From Nectonema munidae (lineage: Eukaryota > Nematomorpha > Nectonematoida > Nectonematidae): DNA of 64,000 nucleotides. The notes under the pieces were generated by a model, which was given only the letters and a program-made list of their open reading frames with translations, did not search any database and was not told the DNA's origin. Position 1 is the stretch's first letter, and every line of letters starts with the position of its first letter. The DNA lies in the NCBI GenBank assembly GCA_030549495.1, contig JAUIRK010000101.1, positions 186,001-250,000 on the forward strand, in the 5' to 3' direction. Both the position numbers and the translations under genes were made by a program. Shown here piece after piece: positions 26,437 to 37,803 of the stretch.

Positions 26437-26560
26437 CACTTGCACACGATCATAAGTTATACATTCACTTGCACACGATCATAAGTTATACATTCACTTG
26501 CACACTATCATACGTAATACATACACTTGCACACGATCATATGTAATACATACACTTGCA
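26437..26560 (+). repeat. 29-bp minisatellite inside the piggyBac 5' region
   Basis: Four and a bit tandem copies of a 29-bp unit beginning CACTTGCACACGATCATA and ending ATACATT (26437, 26466, 26495, 26524, partial from 26553). The first two are identical; the third and fourth differ at a few bases. It lies just before the first transposase-like frame. Confidence 0.85.
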
Positions 26561-28880
26561 AGCTTTTTTCTGATGAAAGCTCTCAAAGTTCGGAATATGA
26601 AGAAGACATTGATTACAATTTAATTTGCCCAGATCAAATTGATTACGGTTGGGAGTCTTTTTATGATTCACGCCGAAGAGTTGTAAGTGAAAATATCAGA
26701 AATGTTATCAACTTTCCACCTGGTCCTAAAAACTCTGCTTTTATGGAAACTAATATCTTGAAAATTTTTCAATTTTTTTTCCCCAAGAATTGATCAATTA
26801 TCTTTTCCTCAAAACTAAAAAAGATGGATTCTAACTATGAGTAAATTTTATAAATATTCTAACAATGCTTTTTATATTTTTTATTTTTGACGAGGTAGCG
26901 GAACTTTTCTAGCCCTCCCTTTACCAGTAAAGTTAGCACAGTGACAAATTTGCTGAATCATTTTTTACGAAACTCAGTGAATTTTCTTTATTATCTGGTA
27001 CTGCTTTACGAATCAATTCATTCGCTTCAATCTATTCGAACTGTCAAACCAATTTATTAGCCTATTCAATTCAAGCAAACTTTATATACTAAAGTTAAAG
27101 TCAACAACTCATGTTTTATTCAACAAAATCGTTTGAAATTTTTGTAACATAAAATCAATTTTTTAAATAAAGTTATTTAAAATATTAAGGTTGTAATTTA
27201 AGAACATTTTTAATTTTTTTTAATTAGCCTAGTAATTTAAAAAATTAAAATAATTTTATAAAAATTTTCATGATTTTGTTTAATTTTTTTATCAAGCAAG
27301 TAGTTTAGTAACAAATAAGCTTCTACCAGAATCTTTTTATTTTTAGTATTAAAAATTTTTTTTAAAAACCTGAGGTTTTTTTGAAATACCACAAATAAAA
27401 AGTTTTTCACTTAATTTTGGTTTTATCATGTATAACAAGAATTACTGATTGGTAAGAAACTATTTTTGCGGTTTAGATAAAGGTTTCTAGATACTCAGTA
27501 GTGTCATATTATGTTGAGCTGTCAAAAACCATCAAACTTCGCCCCTTTCCGTCACTGGGCAAATAAAAATAGTCCGTCAGTAATATGGTTAACTTGGAAA
27601 ATGCCTTTTTGTCCAAGCAAAATAAGCATGCTTACAAACAAAAAATTATACATACACAAGCACAAACATACATACACTCACACATACACACGCACGCACA
27701 CACCACACACACATGCTAAAAGACAAAGAGATAAATTTTTATCAGGGGCATTTACATCAAACCGAGAGTCCGTTCAAATAATTTTTTGCAATTTATATTT
27801 CAGAAAAGTTAAAATATAGATTTTTTTTAATTTTTTATTTAGAAAATCTAATCCTAAGCATAGTAATCTTAGGCACTATGCAGATAATTTTCAAGTGTTC
27901 TACCTAGTTTCCTATTTATCCTGTTTAAAGTATATAGGTCAATCAATGGATCAGAGAATGAAAATTTCAAGTTTGTTCAGTGAAAATTGTGGTGTTCCGT
28001 TTTTGAAAGCTGCACTTGGTAGAAATATGTTTGTTTTAATACACAATTTTCTAACTTTTGACGAAAAAGCTGAGAGAAATCCTAATGATAAAATATCTGC
28101 TATAAGAAAGATTTATGATCATTTTTATCACACTTTTTCCAACTTTTGGACTCCAAATAAAGCCTTTACAATAGACGAGCAGTTGGTCAGCTTTAGAGGA
28201 CGCTGTAATATAAAGATATATGACCCTAAAAAGCCCGGCCATCATGGCCTTAAATTTTATCATCTAAATGATGCTGAAAGTTTTTATTTTCTCAAACCAG
28301 AAATTTACATCTCTGGTTTACCCAACAAAGAATACTTTTCTTCTAAGAACATCATCAAAAGATTAGTAACAGATGCAAATCTACCTGATGGCTGTGGCCT
28401 TTATATAGATAGATTTTTTACGTCCCATGAAGTTGCAGAGTGGGGACTTTTAAAAAATATTACCATTTGTGGTACTGTTATGTCTTCTAGAAGATTTATT
28501 CCAAGAATTCTTCAGCCCTCTTATTTAAAACTCTTCATCTAAATGAATGCGAATCCCGTATTGTTTATTCTCGTCAAGCTTCTCTTTCCGCCTATATTCC
28601 TCGTAAACATGCAACACGCAATTTTAAAGTTGTTTACATTCTTTCATCTCAACACAGAAAAAAAGTCGAAATTTCTTCAGAGTATGATAAGCCTGAATCT
28701 CTAATAGAATATAACAAATACAAAGGCGGGGTCGACGTTGCGAATAGAATGGTCAAGCAATACCGGAGTTATAAACCTTGTAGAAGGTGGACTAGAGCAG
28801 CATTTGCAAACTATCTTGATATGAGTGTTCTAAATGCTTTCATCATTGCGAAGTTCAATGGCCTGACGACTACCCATCAA
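26541..28880 (+). pseudogene. piggyBac transposase, interrupted
   Basis: An acidic N-terminal piece lies at 26,560-26,793 (SSQSSEYEEDIDY, then PPGPKNSAFMETNILKIFQ). After about 1 kb without transposase similarity, including a CA-rich run at 27,640-27,715, the catalytic domain occupies 27,895-28,542: AFTIDEQLVSFRGR (first Asp), GLYIDRFFTSHEVAEWG (second Asp) and, in another frame near 28,715-28,770, YKGGVDVANRMVKQYRSY (third Asp). All three catalytic Asp positions are therefore recognisable. The gap at 26.8-27.9 kb could be an intron, an insertion or a replaced segment; I see no convincing splice pair. At least one frameshift near 28.5 kb separates the catalytic blocks. Confidence 0.8.
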
Positions 28881-29140
28881 TAAAAAGTAGTGGAAGAAAA
28901 ATATTTATAAAACAATTGGCTATGCATTTGAGTGAAGAGTCCATGAAAATCAGATCCCAAACCCCTCAAGTGAATCTGAAGACAAAAAATATTTTAAGTT
29001 TTTACGGATTTCACCAGGTTGACAGCTTAGAAACATCGAGTAGCCGAGGTTTCTGCAATATTTGTAAGCCTAAAAAAAGCAGAACAACGCGAAAGTGTAA
29101 AAAATGCCTTTTTTTATGTGTAAAAATCACACGAAATTAA
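28875..29140 (+). pseudogene. piggyBac C-terminal cysteine-rich domain
   Basis: The frame from 28,916 ends GFCNICKPKKSRTTRKCKKC then LFLC, the CxxC...CxxC...C pattern of the piggyBac C-terminal zinc-binding region, which in the family binds the transposon ends. It continues the transposase just upstream after a stop. Confidence 0.7.
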
Positions 29141-29174
29141 TCTGCCAAAATTGTATATGATTTTTTTCTTCTTT

Positions 29175-29458
29175 GTCAAAAAAATGGTTTTTTAAAAATA
29201 ATTTGAAAAAAGTTTTTCAGATAATAATTTTAGACATATTTCATAAAAAAATCATAAAATTGATTAAATTTACATGGTAATTAAAAATATATCATCCCAA
29301 AATGTATTTTTTCTTAAAAAAATTAACGCCATCTATAAAGTTTAAGTCAAAAAAATGGTTTTTCAAAAATAATTTGAAAAAAGTTTTTCAGATGATAATT
29401 TTAGACATATTTCATAAAAGATCATAAAATTGATTAAATTTACATGCCAATTAAAAAA
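29175..29458 (+). repeat. Tandem duplication in the piggyBac 3' region
   Basis: About 112 bp starting GTCAAAAAAATGG and containing AATTTGAAAAAAGTTTTTCA are repeated with a period of about 171 bp (29175-29290 and 29346-29458). The copies differ at a few bases. They lie between the transposase end and the right terminal repeat. Confidence 0.8.
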
Positions 29459-29544
29459 TTACGATAATGAAAAAATGTTACGCTATCGAGTTTTTAAATA
29501 TTAGTCTGGAGTAAATTGCCATATGTGCGTATAGCGAAGGTTAA

Positions 29545-30176
29545 TCATGATACAAGCATTAACATGACAAAAATATACAAAAAAGAGAAAACACACATGT
29601 TTCAAAAATGATTTATATATAAAATATATGTACATTGTACATATATGTAGAAATGTAAAAATGAAACAAAACATTACCTACATATTAATTATAAGATTAT
29701 TAGATTAAAATATATGTAGAAATATGTAAAACTGTAAAAATTAAACAAAACAGTATTTAATATTAATTTTGTTGATATTTGAAAAAAAAATTATAATAAA
29801 AAGACTAACTCTGACAAGCATATCAATATGCTTTTTTGCACGTTGCATCATATTTATGAATGAGATATTCCTTAATCTTAGATTTGAAATTATGCATCGA
29901 AGTATAAACAAGGCGCAATTCATGAAGAAAATCATTCCAAAAAATTATAGCTCAATATTTCAAAAAAGTTTTGAAAGCATGAGTATTTAGTATAAGCCAA
30001 ATTTGAGCCCGATAACCAGGCAAATAACACTTGAGTCAACACAGATTAGCGAATTATGCTCACGATACAATACCATATTTAAAATTAATATTAATTCTTT
30101 GTATTTTTCTTTAGTTTGTTGAGTCGTGAAGAGGAACGCAACCATTATATCTCCTTCCATGGTGTAAACACACACT
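29545..30176. other. No recognisable content
   Basis: AT-rich spacer between the piggyBac right end and the MITE pair. No defensible frame. Confidence 0.35.
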
Positions 30177-30180
30177 TTAA

Positions 30181-30309
30181 CCCGTTAACGCCCAATGTCG
30201 ACTATAGTCGACTTTACAAAAATAAAATCGTCTGCCTTTATCAAAGCTCTTTAATACAAATCTTCTGCTCTGCATTAGATATCGTGTGATTATTCTGGTC
30301 GTTAACGGT
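30181..30309. mobile_element. 129-bp TTAA-flanked MITE, copy 1
   Basis: Flanked by TTAA at 30177-30180 and 30310-30313. Ends CCCGTTAACG and CGTTAACGGT are inverted repeats with one mismatch. Contains a 16-bp perfect palindrome GTCGACTATAGTCGAC at 30197-30212. TTAA targeting and CCC ends point to piggyBac mobilisation. It shares internal sequence with the neighbouring element in the opposite orientation (CCCAATGT, ATCGTCTGC, TTAGATATCGT). Confidence 0.75.
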
Positions 30310-30313
30310 TTAA

Positions 30314-30442
30314 CCCATTAAGTACCATAGAAATAAGACGATATCTAAAAAACGCAGACGATTTATATTTAAAGTCATTGAAAAAAGCAGACGAAGATGA
30401 AATTACTTATGTTCCCAAATGGGAACATTGGGACTTAATGGG
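30314..30442. mobile_element. 129-bp TTAA-flanked MITE, copy 2 (inverted)
   Basis: Flanked by TTAA at 30310-30313, shared with copy 1, and at 30443-30446. Ends CCCATTAAGTACC and GGGACTTAATGGG are inverted repeats with one mismatch. Contains the hairpin ATGTTCCCAAATGGGAACAT at 30409-30428, in the place where copy 1 carries its own different palindrome. Same length as copy 1 and related to it when reverse-complemented. Confidence 0.75.
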
Positions 30443-30446
30443 TTAA

Positions 30447-31486
30447 ATTACGCAGTCTAAAAATACGCCATTCTTCACATTATCAAAGCCTTATGAGGAG
30501 CCGACTAAGACCACTACAAAAATCGCGTTTCTTCTTTTATTAGAAACGAAAGAAATTCTTTATGTTAACCTCGATAAAAATGTATACGAACATCATATTG
30601 CAAAAGATTTTTTTCTATCGAGAGGCTAAAATCTACGAAGAGATTTTGGATAAATTCAAATCACGGATTAAATTATTCCGTTCTATTTGAGAAAAAGCTG
30701 AAGCAAAGTTTCAACTGATTGATATTGATCTTTAAATCAATTCATATCGAAGTAATGAAGTAATTTATTTCAACAGACGAATTCCAAGCTCTTTGTTATG
30801 TGAAGCTTAGGATGTAAAAGATAGGCGTTTGTCTTAAAACTTTTAGCCTTGGAAAGCCATGTAAATTTTTTGATAATGCAAAATTTGACTTTTTTATAAC
30901 ACATATATTTGGGAATTTTTTGTATTTTTTTTTCTATATTTTTTGGCTCATCCTGATAAATTTTTTGAGGAAACTGTTCATGTTTGGATTTTTTATATAT
31001 GAATTTTAATAAAATCAATATTTATATTTTAAATCCCAAAATTCAATAGAACATGAATAACATTTTTAGTTTTTGGAATGTTTTTCAAGAAATTTTGCTC
31101 TCTTGAAATTAAAGCAACTGCTAAATATTAAAGTAGAAATATGCTTTGCATGCAATTAGATCTTTAAATAATGTGTTATTCTAGGGTTTCAAAAATTTTG
31201 ATTCAAAACATTTTAATAATAATAATTTCGACGATTTAAATTTAAGAATATTCTTCGTTCTCTTCCTTTCGTTTTTGAAAGCTCTAGAGGACTACCGTCT
31301 GTCTTACCATCTCTTCTCATAATTCTGTAGCCTTTGCAATATAAATATATATAACTCGGAGATCAAATCTACTATTATTACTTTGTTCACATTGAAATAG
31401 TAAATACTAATATTATTTGATCATTTTTCCAATACATTAAGAAAGTTAAAAATATTTTAGTTCTTCAAACTTGAAATGGCTTAGCA
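30447..31486. other. No recognisable content
   Basis: AT-rich spacer. The 82-codon minus frame at 30770-31018 is Lys-rich and shows no family motif. Confidence 0.35.
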
Positions 31487-32400
31487 CAGTGTTTTCGAAC
31501 CTTTTCGAAGTGATTACCCCAAAAAGCAATTCGTAATTACCATTATGAAGTACCCGATTTAAGATATACCCAACATAGTCAAATGTTTTCTTTTTCGCAG
31601 TTGCGGATTCAGCGCAAATGCTAACTTTCCCATTTTTATTATCAATCGCAGAAAGGTCTAGGCTGGCGTGAGATGATATGTTCAGTATATTACGTTTTTA
31701 GGTCTTCATTTCAACGAAAGTACAGACAGGCAGAATAAGCAGAGATAAATAGTAGAAAATCCCAATGGAATTTTTACGGCTTGAGAAGCTAGTACTTGCA
31801 TATCCTACACGCAAGAGTTCCAAAAGATGCCTAACAAGCCTTGGCTCCAAACAGCAAAACTCACATTTCAAGGCGTCTCATGCATAGTTGCAATTTCGCA
31901 AAAAAGGAAGCAAGCTTTTCCCTAAGTTGCAATGACGTGCTCTGTTTTACTTGAAATTTAAGTTTCCTGTATCACCTTTCCAATGATATCAGATAGGTAG
32001 CACAAAGGTAGTATCCATAATTCATTGTAAACAGATTCCGAACTTTCATTTGCAGAAATATATAAATTAATTCATGGAGCTCATCACAGCCTCTTTGATA
32101 TAACCCTAATGAACTTATCTAACTAATCCAAGCAAAGTGGAAAAAAAATGCAAGATCCCATGCTCTCCAAAATTTGGGATAGAAAATTGTTAATACCCGT
32201 GAAATGAGTTGTTCAAGAATGCCAGGAGCGAGATTGTCTGCAAATCGCATAACACACGAGTAAAATACTATAGATAGAGCTTTTTGGCTTGCTCCAAGAT
32301 ACACAATTTTTGGAAGACACTACGGGGATGATACTTTAACAGATGTTGTTTTAGCTTTCTTGGTTTCAGATTTCCATTGATTATAACTTTAAGCAATAAA
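31487..32400 (-). mobile_element. Eroded hAT transposon (ZBED5/SCAND3-like)
   Basis: The low-coordinate end starts CAGTGTTTTCGAACC, typical of a hAT terminus (CAGTGGTTCTCAACC-like). Read on minus from 32,310 to 31,860, changing frames give SCVMRFADN, LYYLSDII-like text and EKLASFFAKLQLCMRRLE, the last close to the EKL.AF..KLQLW..R.E block of ZBED5-like transposases. No frame remains open for long. The element's other end was not identified; it may reach past 33 kb. Confidence 0.5.
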
Positions 32401-33854
32401 AATTATGACCGTTCTCCCAAAGAATCACCAATATTCACAAAACCATCTTTATAGATTCGTTTCAGTCTGAATTCACTAGACTTCCTACGAAAAATACCTG
32501 TATGATTATCAAGAAACAAAAGTATGAGCAAAAAATAATAAAAACAACTACAAATAAGTATTAATGATTAAATTTTTGAGATTTCAAGATATTATCTTCA
32601 GACATTTTAAAAAGCTTGCAACATCTAGGAATGTCAACGATCAATCTTTTTGTCCGATATCACGATATGACAATAAATTTAAGATTCATAACTGCTGAAC
32701 ACTAAATGAAATTTAATCTGATAACACCTAAATAGAGAAGTTTTCAAAATATTTTATTTTTTATACAAACAATTCCATTTATATCGAGAGAAATAAGTTT
32801 TAACTCATTAGTTTGTTGATTAATATCTTCTTCATTTTAGGCTTTAATCATTATAGTTTAAAAAATGAAAAATTTTAAATTATAGAAAAATTAATTACTT
32901 AATTTGGATACTAGAGGAAAAGAAAAACAATGAAAGAAAATAACAAATTCAATGTAAAGTAAACCGTCATTTCAAAGAATCGAGCATAATTTATTAGTAA
33001 TAAAAATTGCTTGAGGAAATAATAAAAATGGCCGTCTTTGACACTTAATTGCATACGGGGTTATGACAGTTTAAATGAGCGCCTACTAGTAGACATTTAA
33101 TGAAAACTTATATCTTCCCTTGGATGCCATATGGAAATAAATGAATTAGTTAAAAGAAACTTTACCTGTCTCGCCTTCTTTACGCCTTCTGTGTCTTTTT
33201 GTGAGTGTTAAAGAAAAAAGCATGAATAGTAGAAGCGTGGTCTAGGATAGAAAAATTTCTTTTAGATCTTCGAATCAATTCACAATCATTTTTACGCTTT
33301 CAGGCACAATGGGTGAACCAGGAAATAAAAATCGTTTGCTTAGTTTGAGTGATATGAAAGTTGATTCAAAGAAAAAATAAGACTACTCATTTTCCAAAAA
33401 GAATGCCTGAAAGAGTTAACATATGAAAAGAAAGATGTTTACCAGTTGTGTTGCTTTGAGCATTTCAATGAAGTTTGCGAATGAAATTAAGAGTGTTTTC
33501 TTTTGAAATTACAATTGTTAGAGGAGATCCTTAAAAGAATCATGATTAAAACTGTTACGACAATTTTGCAAGACTATAGTTGGAGTCAACTCAAAATTTC
33601 CTAATTTTTAAATCAAATTATAAAGTTTTATAATTAAAAAGCATCGCGTTTATTATCAAATTCATTGGCCTATTCTCTATCTTGAATTGAGCAAAGAAAT
33701 TGAAACTTTAATTCCTCACAAAATATCAAAAATCCTTTGATTTAAATCACAATTTAATGGTGTCTTCCTGTTAATAGGTTCATCTTCAATCGAGTTTTAA
33801 ATGTACAGCCTATGAAAGTGCAGATGTTTAAAATATTTTATTATGGCAAAGATG
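32401..33854. other. No recognisable content
   Basis: AT-rich sequence, possibly the rest of the eroded minus-strand hAT, but I cannot show this. No other gene or repeat with defined ends. Confidence 0.3.
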
Positions 33855-36254
33855 CAGGGCCGGGCCTATACGCCAGTTACGCAACGGGGAACGACCCAAA
33901 GATCTCGGGCGCCCCAAAATTCTGGTATACATTATATTTTCAAATACTGATAATAATTTGCAAAATTGTGCAGCACGGCCGTGTGAAAGAAAAGAAGCCG
34001 ATTTTACAAAAAGATATTTTAAAGGTAAAAATTTTACCTTTACACGGCCGAGCATGACTAAGAGGTATGTTTTTATTGCCTACAAAATAGATATATTGCT
34101 TACAAAAACATACCTCTTAGTCGTGCTGCAGGACAATAACTTGTCTATATATTTATTACTTTGTGTATTAATTTTATAATTTTTATTTTTTTTGCAGGTT
34201 GAATAAAATATAACTAGTAAGTTATCGCACGAAAGCGGGACTCAAAAACGAAAAAAAGCAGAAAGATAAGGAAATTATTGAAAAACTTCCAAAGATAAGT
34301 AGTTATATTTCAATTTATCAATCTTCCAATCAAAATCAACCTTTTGATTCTCCTGTCCCTCATAAGCATTCAGAACTAGAATCTGTTTCTGCTCCACAAC
34401 ATCAGGGTGACTCAAAATCTCATGGATCTGGACTTTGGGAAAAATTTCTAAACCTAGACCAATTTCTAGACCATAGTAACAATTTCGCAGCTTCAGAAAA
34501 AAAAAATTAAATTTCATGAAAACAGGCCGGAGCATAGAGTCTCTGTAAAGTCGTGGTTATTAAGATCTGAAGAGAAAAAATTTGTCGATGCAAAACTTCT
34601 AGATCGCCTGAAAGAAGAATGGAACTATTTCCAAGCAGTACTGCGTAGAGTAATCGAAGTCATAAAGTTTCTGGCCCAAAGTGGACTGGCATTCCGTGGT
34701 GAGGAAGAAGTGTTTGGATCCTCTAGAGATGGAAATTATATGGGGATTTTGGAATTAATCCAGAAATTTTATTCTTTTCTTGCAGAACATATTTCTTTTT
34801 ATGGAAGCAAAAGAAAGAGGGTAAGTTATCTTTCTTCGACAATATGCAATGAACTTATGAGACAAATATGTGAAGATATTTTGTACATGATGCTAAATAC
34901 ATTTCCATATGTGTCGATTCAACACCTGATGTCAGTCATATTGATCAGCTTCCTATCATTGTACGATACATTATCGAAATGAGAGAGATTCTTAAAATTC
35001 CTTCTCATTCTAAGTCATTCTGTCTAAAGTCTTAAAGAAAATGTAATTAAAGCTTTTGAATAAATGACTCTTTCCATTAATGATTGCAGAGGTCAAAGTT
35101 ATGATAACGCTGCAAATATGTCAGGCAAATATTCTGGTTTACAAGTAAGAATTAAGGAAATAAATCCAACAGCAGATTACATTCCATATGCAGCACATTT
35201 TGGAATTGCTAGTGTTAACTCTTGATTGGATGCTTGCAATTTCTTTGGACTTTTGCAAGAATTATATGCATATTCGGTTGGCTCAACGAAATGCTGGAAT
35301 TTACTAAAAAAATTATTATCTCCTAATGAAAACTGCAGAATTCTTACGCTAAATCATTTGCATCTGCACGTTGGCATTGCCATTCTGAAGGAATAAAAGC
35401 GCTCCTATAAATTACTTGAACATTTATGGCATGTTGAATGAATTTTCAGACAACGAAGAACTAAAAGGAGATGCTCGACTTGCTGCATAAACTTTTGCTA
35501 AGAAAATGTGCCTTTTGGAAAAAGGATTTATGTGTGTTCTTTGGAACAAGATCTTAACACGGTTTCAGGGAGCTAGTACTCTTCTTCAAAGCTCAAATAT
35601 TGATATTAACATGGCAGTGTCATTGTTTCTATCACTTAAAAGTTTTGTTTCTTCTGAAAAAATACGAAACATAAAAGGACGGTGCCAAGCTGATAATTCC
35701 GTGGAATCGGATGCTAATCTTCAAGGTGCACAAAAATTTCGCGTACAAAGTTTCGTGGTCATTATTGACAAATTACTTGCAACTTATCTTCAGATTTTTG
35801 ATAATTTTGCCTTTATCAAATCATTAAGAGAGAATAATCACACACAGCTCAGAGTAGATGTATCCAACTTGGTAAAGAAATACACCAACGATTTAGAACC
35901 TGACTGTGAGGACGAATTTGTAAGTTCCTTAGATTTTGTCCCCCACTTAAAGTGGGATGGCGAACCTAGTACTCTTTTAAAATACTTCAGAAAAATCCAA
36001 TTTTAGAATCAATTTTTGCCAATGTTTCAACCGCTCTATGATTGTTCTCAACATTGTCAGTTAACGTCTGTGAAGGTGAGCGTTCATTTTCTAAACTCGC
36101 TTTAATAAAGAACAGATTTCCTTCAACAATGACACAAAAACGACTAAATGCATTTTTTGTTATGTCGATCGAAAATGATGTTACTTCTTCAATGACGTTT
36201 GAAAATCTAATTGAACGATTTTCACAAGAAAAAAAACAAGAAAGCGCTCTTTAA
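33855..36254 (+). mobile_element. hAT transposon, ZMYM1-like transposase, broken
   Basis: A left terminus CAGGGCCGGGCCTATACG at 33,855 resembles ends of ZMYM1-like hAT elements. The transposase follows in several frames: RVSVKSWLLRSEEKKFVD near 34,530; a 90-codon frame 34710-34982; then ICVDSTPDVSHIDQLPIIV near 34,920 (DSTPDVSHxDQ is characteristic) and SYDNAANMSGKYSGLQ near 35,100. The 166-codon frame 35506-36006 carries the late domain. The 70-codon frame 36042-36254 (CEGERSFSKLALIKNRF) is the hAT C-terminal RSFSKL.LIK.R block, which helps dimerisation. Interrupted by several stops and frameshifts. A matching right terminus was not found. Confidence 0.8.
33970..34127. repeat. Nested inverted repeats near the hAT left end
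   Basis: AGCATGACTAAGAGGTATG and following bases at 34051-34074 pair with 34104-34127 (24 bp, one mismatch) around a 29-base loop. Just left, AAAGGTAAAAATTTTACC with its mirror at 34021-34041 is itself palindromic and is bracketed by CACGGCC (33974) and ACACGGCC (34042). The structure sits between the presumed left terminus and the first transposase block. Confidence 0.8.
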
Positions 36255-37336
36255 AGTAGCTATATATTTCTAGCCAATTTTATATATTTGAAAATTTGAA
36301 GGAACGTCTAGAATATTAATGCATCGAGAATGCAAATTTATGACACAAATCGTGCATCTCCAGCATCAATTCATCATGGGAAATGTAAGATTAAATTTTA
36401 GTCGTACAACTTTGTTTTTCATGAGGGAAGGATAAGCAACACACATATTCACTAAAATTTGTCGAAGTCGATATAACGCTAGCTGAATTCGCAAGAGTCC
36501 ATCTTTTATCAAATCCTTCACAATCATTCTTCCAATCTTTTATCATGGCTTTTTCCTTGTTTCCAAGTAGGAAAGAAAAATTGTTTTGAGGATTTTTTAA
36601 CAAATTAGTTTTATTTCCTTATGCATATATATTATATTTTCATAAAAACTTTACAAAAAATTTGTATTATAATAGTGGTGCAGTGTTCCTTCAATCAAAA
36701 GAGGACCAAAGTAGCTTGATCACAGATGAGCAGTTTCTCAGATAAGCTTGTTCGGTATTCCAGCGCCGCACCTCTCATTGTTAAGGGTCACCGCGGTAAA
36801 AGACTGAGCTCAACGCGATCCTTGAATTTTTGATTTTTAATACCCACAAAACAAGCCCACTTTTCGTAGAAAAGAAGTTCCAACTGGTGTTGAGTTTATT
36901 TCAATTCCATATTTTCCCAACCATAAACCAAAAAATATTGCTTTATAATTTCTTGGGATATCTTAATTAATATCATGAAAATGAAAAACCGTTTAGTGAT
37001 TTTATCACAAAATTGAACTAAAATCAGAAAGATTTTTTCATGAACATAATCTTATCTTGATTAGAAACTTATTATAAACTAATACAAAAAAATTATGATT
37101 TGAGGCCGACCATTTATTTTTGATATCTAATAGGAAAAAAATTCTAGATTCGAATTCCATCCATTCTTTTTGATATATTGAATAAATGAAATCTTTTTTT
37201 ATCGCTTCAATATTATCATAATGTTATCCACGTCTCCCCTCATTTTGTCCCAATCAATGTTCAATCTAATTTTTTGAATATCCATGTGAAAACAAATTTT
37301 GTGTGTATTAAAATTATTTTGCATATTTCTGCTCAC
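36255..37336. other. Spacer with one GC-rich island
   Basis: AT-rich except for about 36,750-36,832, where CCAGCGCCGCACC, GGGTCACCGCGG and CTGAGCTCAACGCGATCC stand out against the background. I could not match this island to a tRNA, 5S, U-snRNA or other RNA gene, nor to a coding frame. It could be a retrotransposed RNA gene fragment. Confidence 0.35.
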
Positions 37337-37344
37337 CTGTATCC

Positions 37345-37795
37345 CAGGGGTCGGCAACCTACGGCACGCGTGCCACATGTGGCACGCGAAGGAATTTTCA
37401 GTGGCACGCAAAAATTCTAAGGTTTACAATTAAAATTTTTCATTTACACATAAAGTAAAATAAATTTTTAAACAGTTTTTATAATAGATCTTAAAGGCAA
37501 TCAAGTGTGCTTTTAACTATGCGCAACCATTTTTATTTAGTATTGTGCCGATATTGAAGAGTTGGCTAAAGTTATCAAAGAGTCAAGCACTAATTACTTA
37601 TATAATTTTTTTATTGCTAATTATAATTTTACTTATTATTGTATATTTATGCAAATGTGTATATAAAAATTAAATAAATTATAAAAGAATTATGTTAATT
37701 TTGGTTTGGATAAATATACATATGAGGCTGGCACTCGAGATGATTTGAGAAGTGTTAAGTTTGTCACGCCGTTAGCATAAGTTTGCCGATCCCTG
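37345..37795. mobile_element. Non-autonomous hAT element (451 bp) with perfect 8-bp target duplication
   Basis: Left terminus CAGGGGTCGGCAACC and right terminus TTTGCCGATCCCTG are inverted repeats (CAGGG(G/A)TCGGCAA). The flanks CTGTATCC at 37337-37344 and 37796-37803 are identical, a perfect hAT target duplication. Just inside the left end, GGCACGCGTGCCACATGTGGCACGC contains short palindromes. No coding frame. The intact duplication implies a relatively young insertion. Confidence 0.9.
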
Positions 37796-37803
37796 CTGTA
37801 TCC

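Larger units (their letters stand above)
26197..29540 (+). mobile_element. Full-length piggyBac transposon with TIRs and TTAA target sites
   Basis: TTAA at 26193-26196 is followed by CCTTCGCTATACGCAC, and the right end is GTGCGTATAGCGAAGG followed by TTAA at 29541-29544. The inverted repeat continues inward as ATATGGCAATTTACTCCA on both sides, but in the left copy it is interrupted by about 25 extra bases (GAATATCCTTATAGC and following). The element is 3,344 bp. It carries one transposase on the plus strand, broken by a non-coding 1-kb stretch and by frame changes, so it is probably inactive, although termini are well kept. Confidence 0.85.

Noticed and set aside
27500-27819. 102-codon plus frame with a His/Thr-rich run
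   Set aside because: The His/Thr run is a translated CA-rich microsatellite within the piggyBac interruption.
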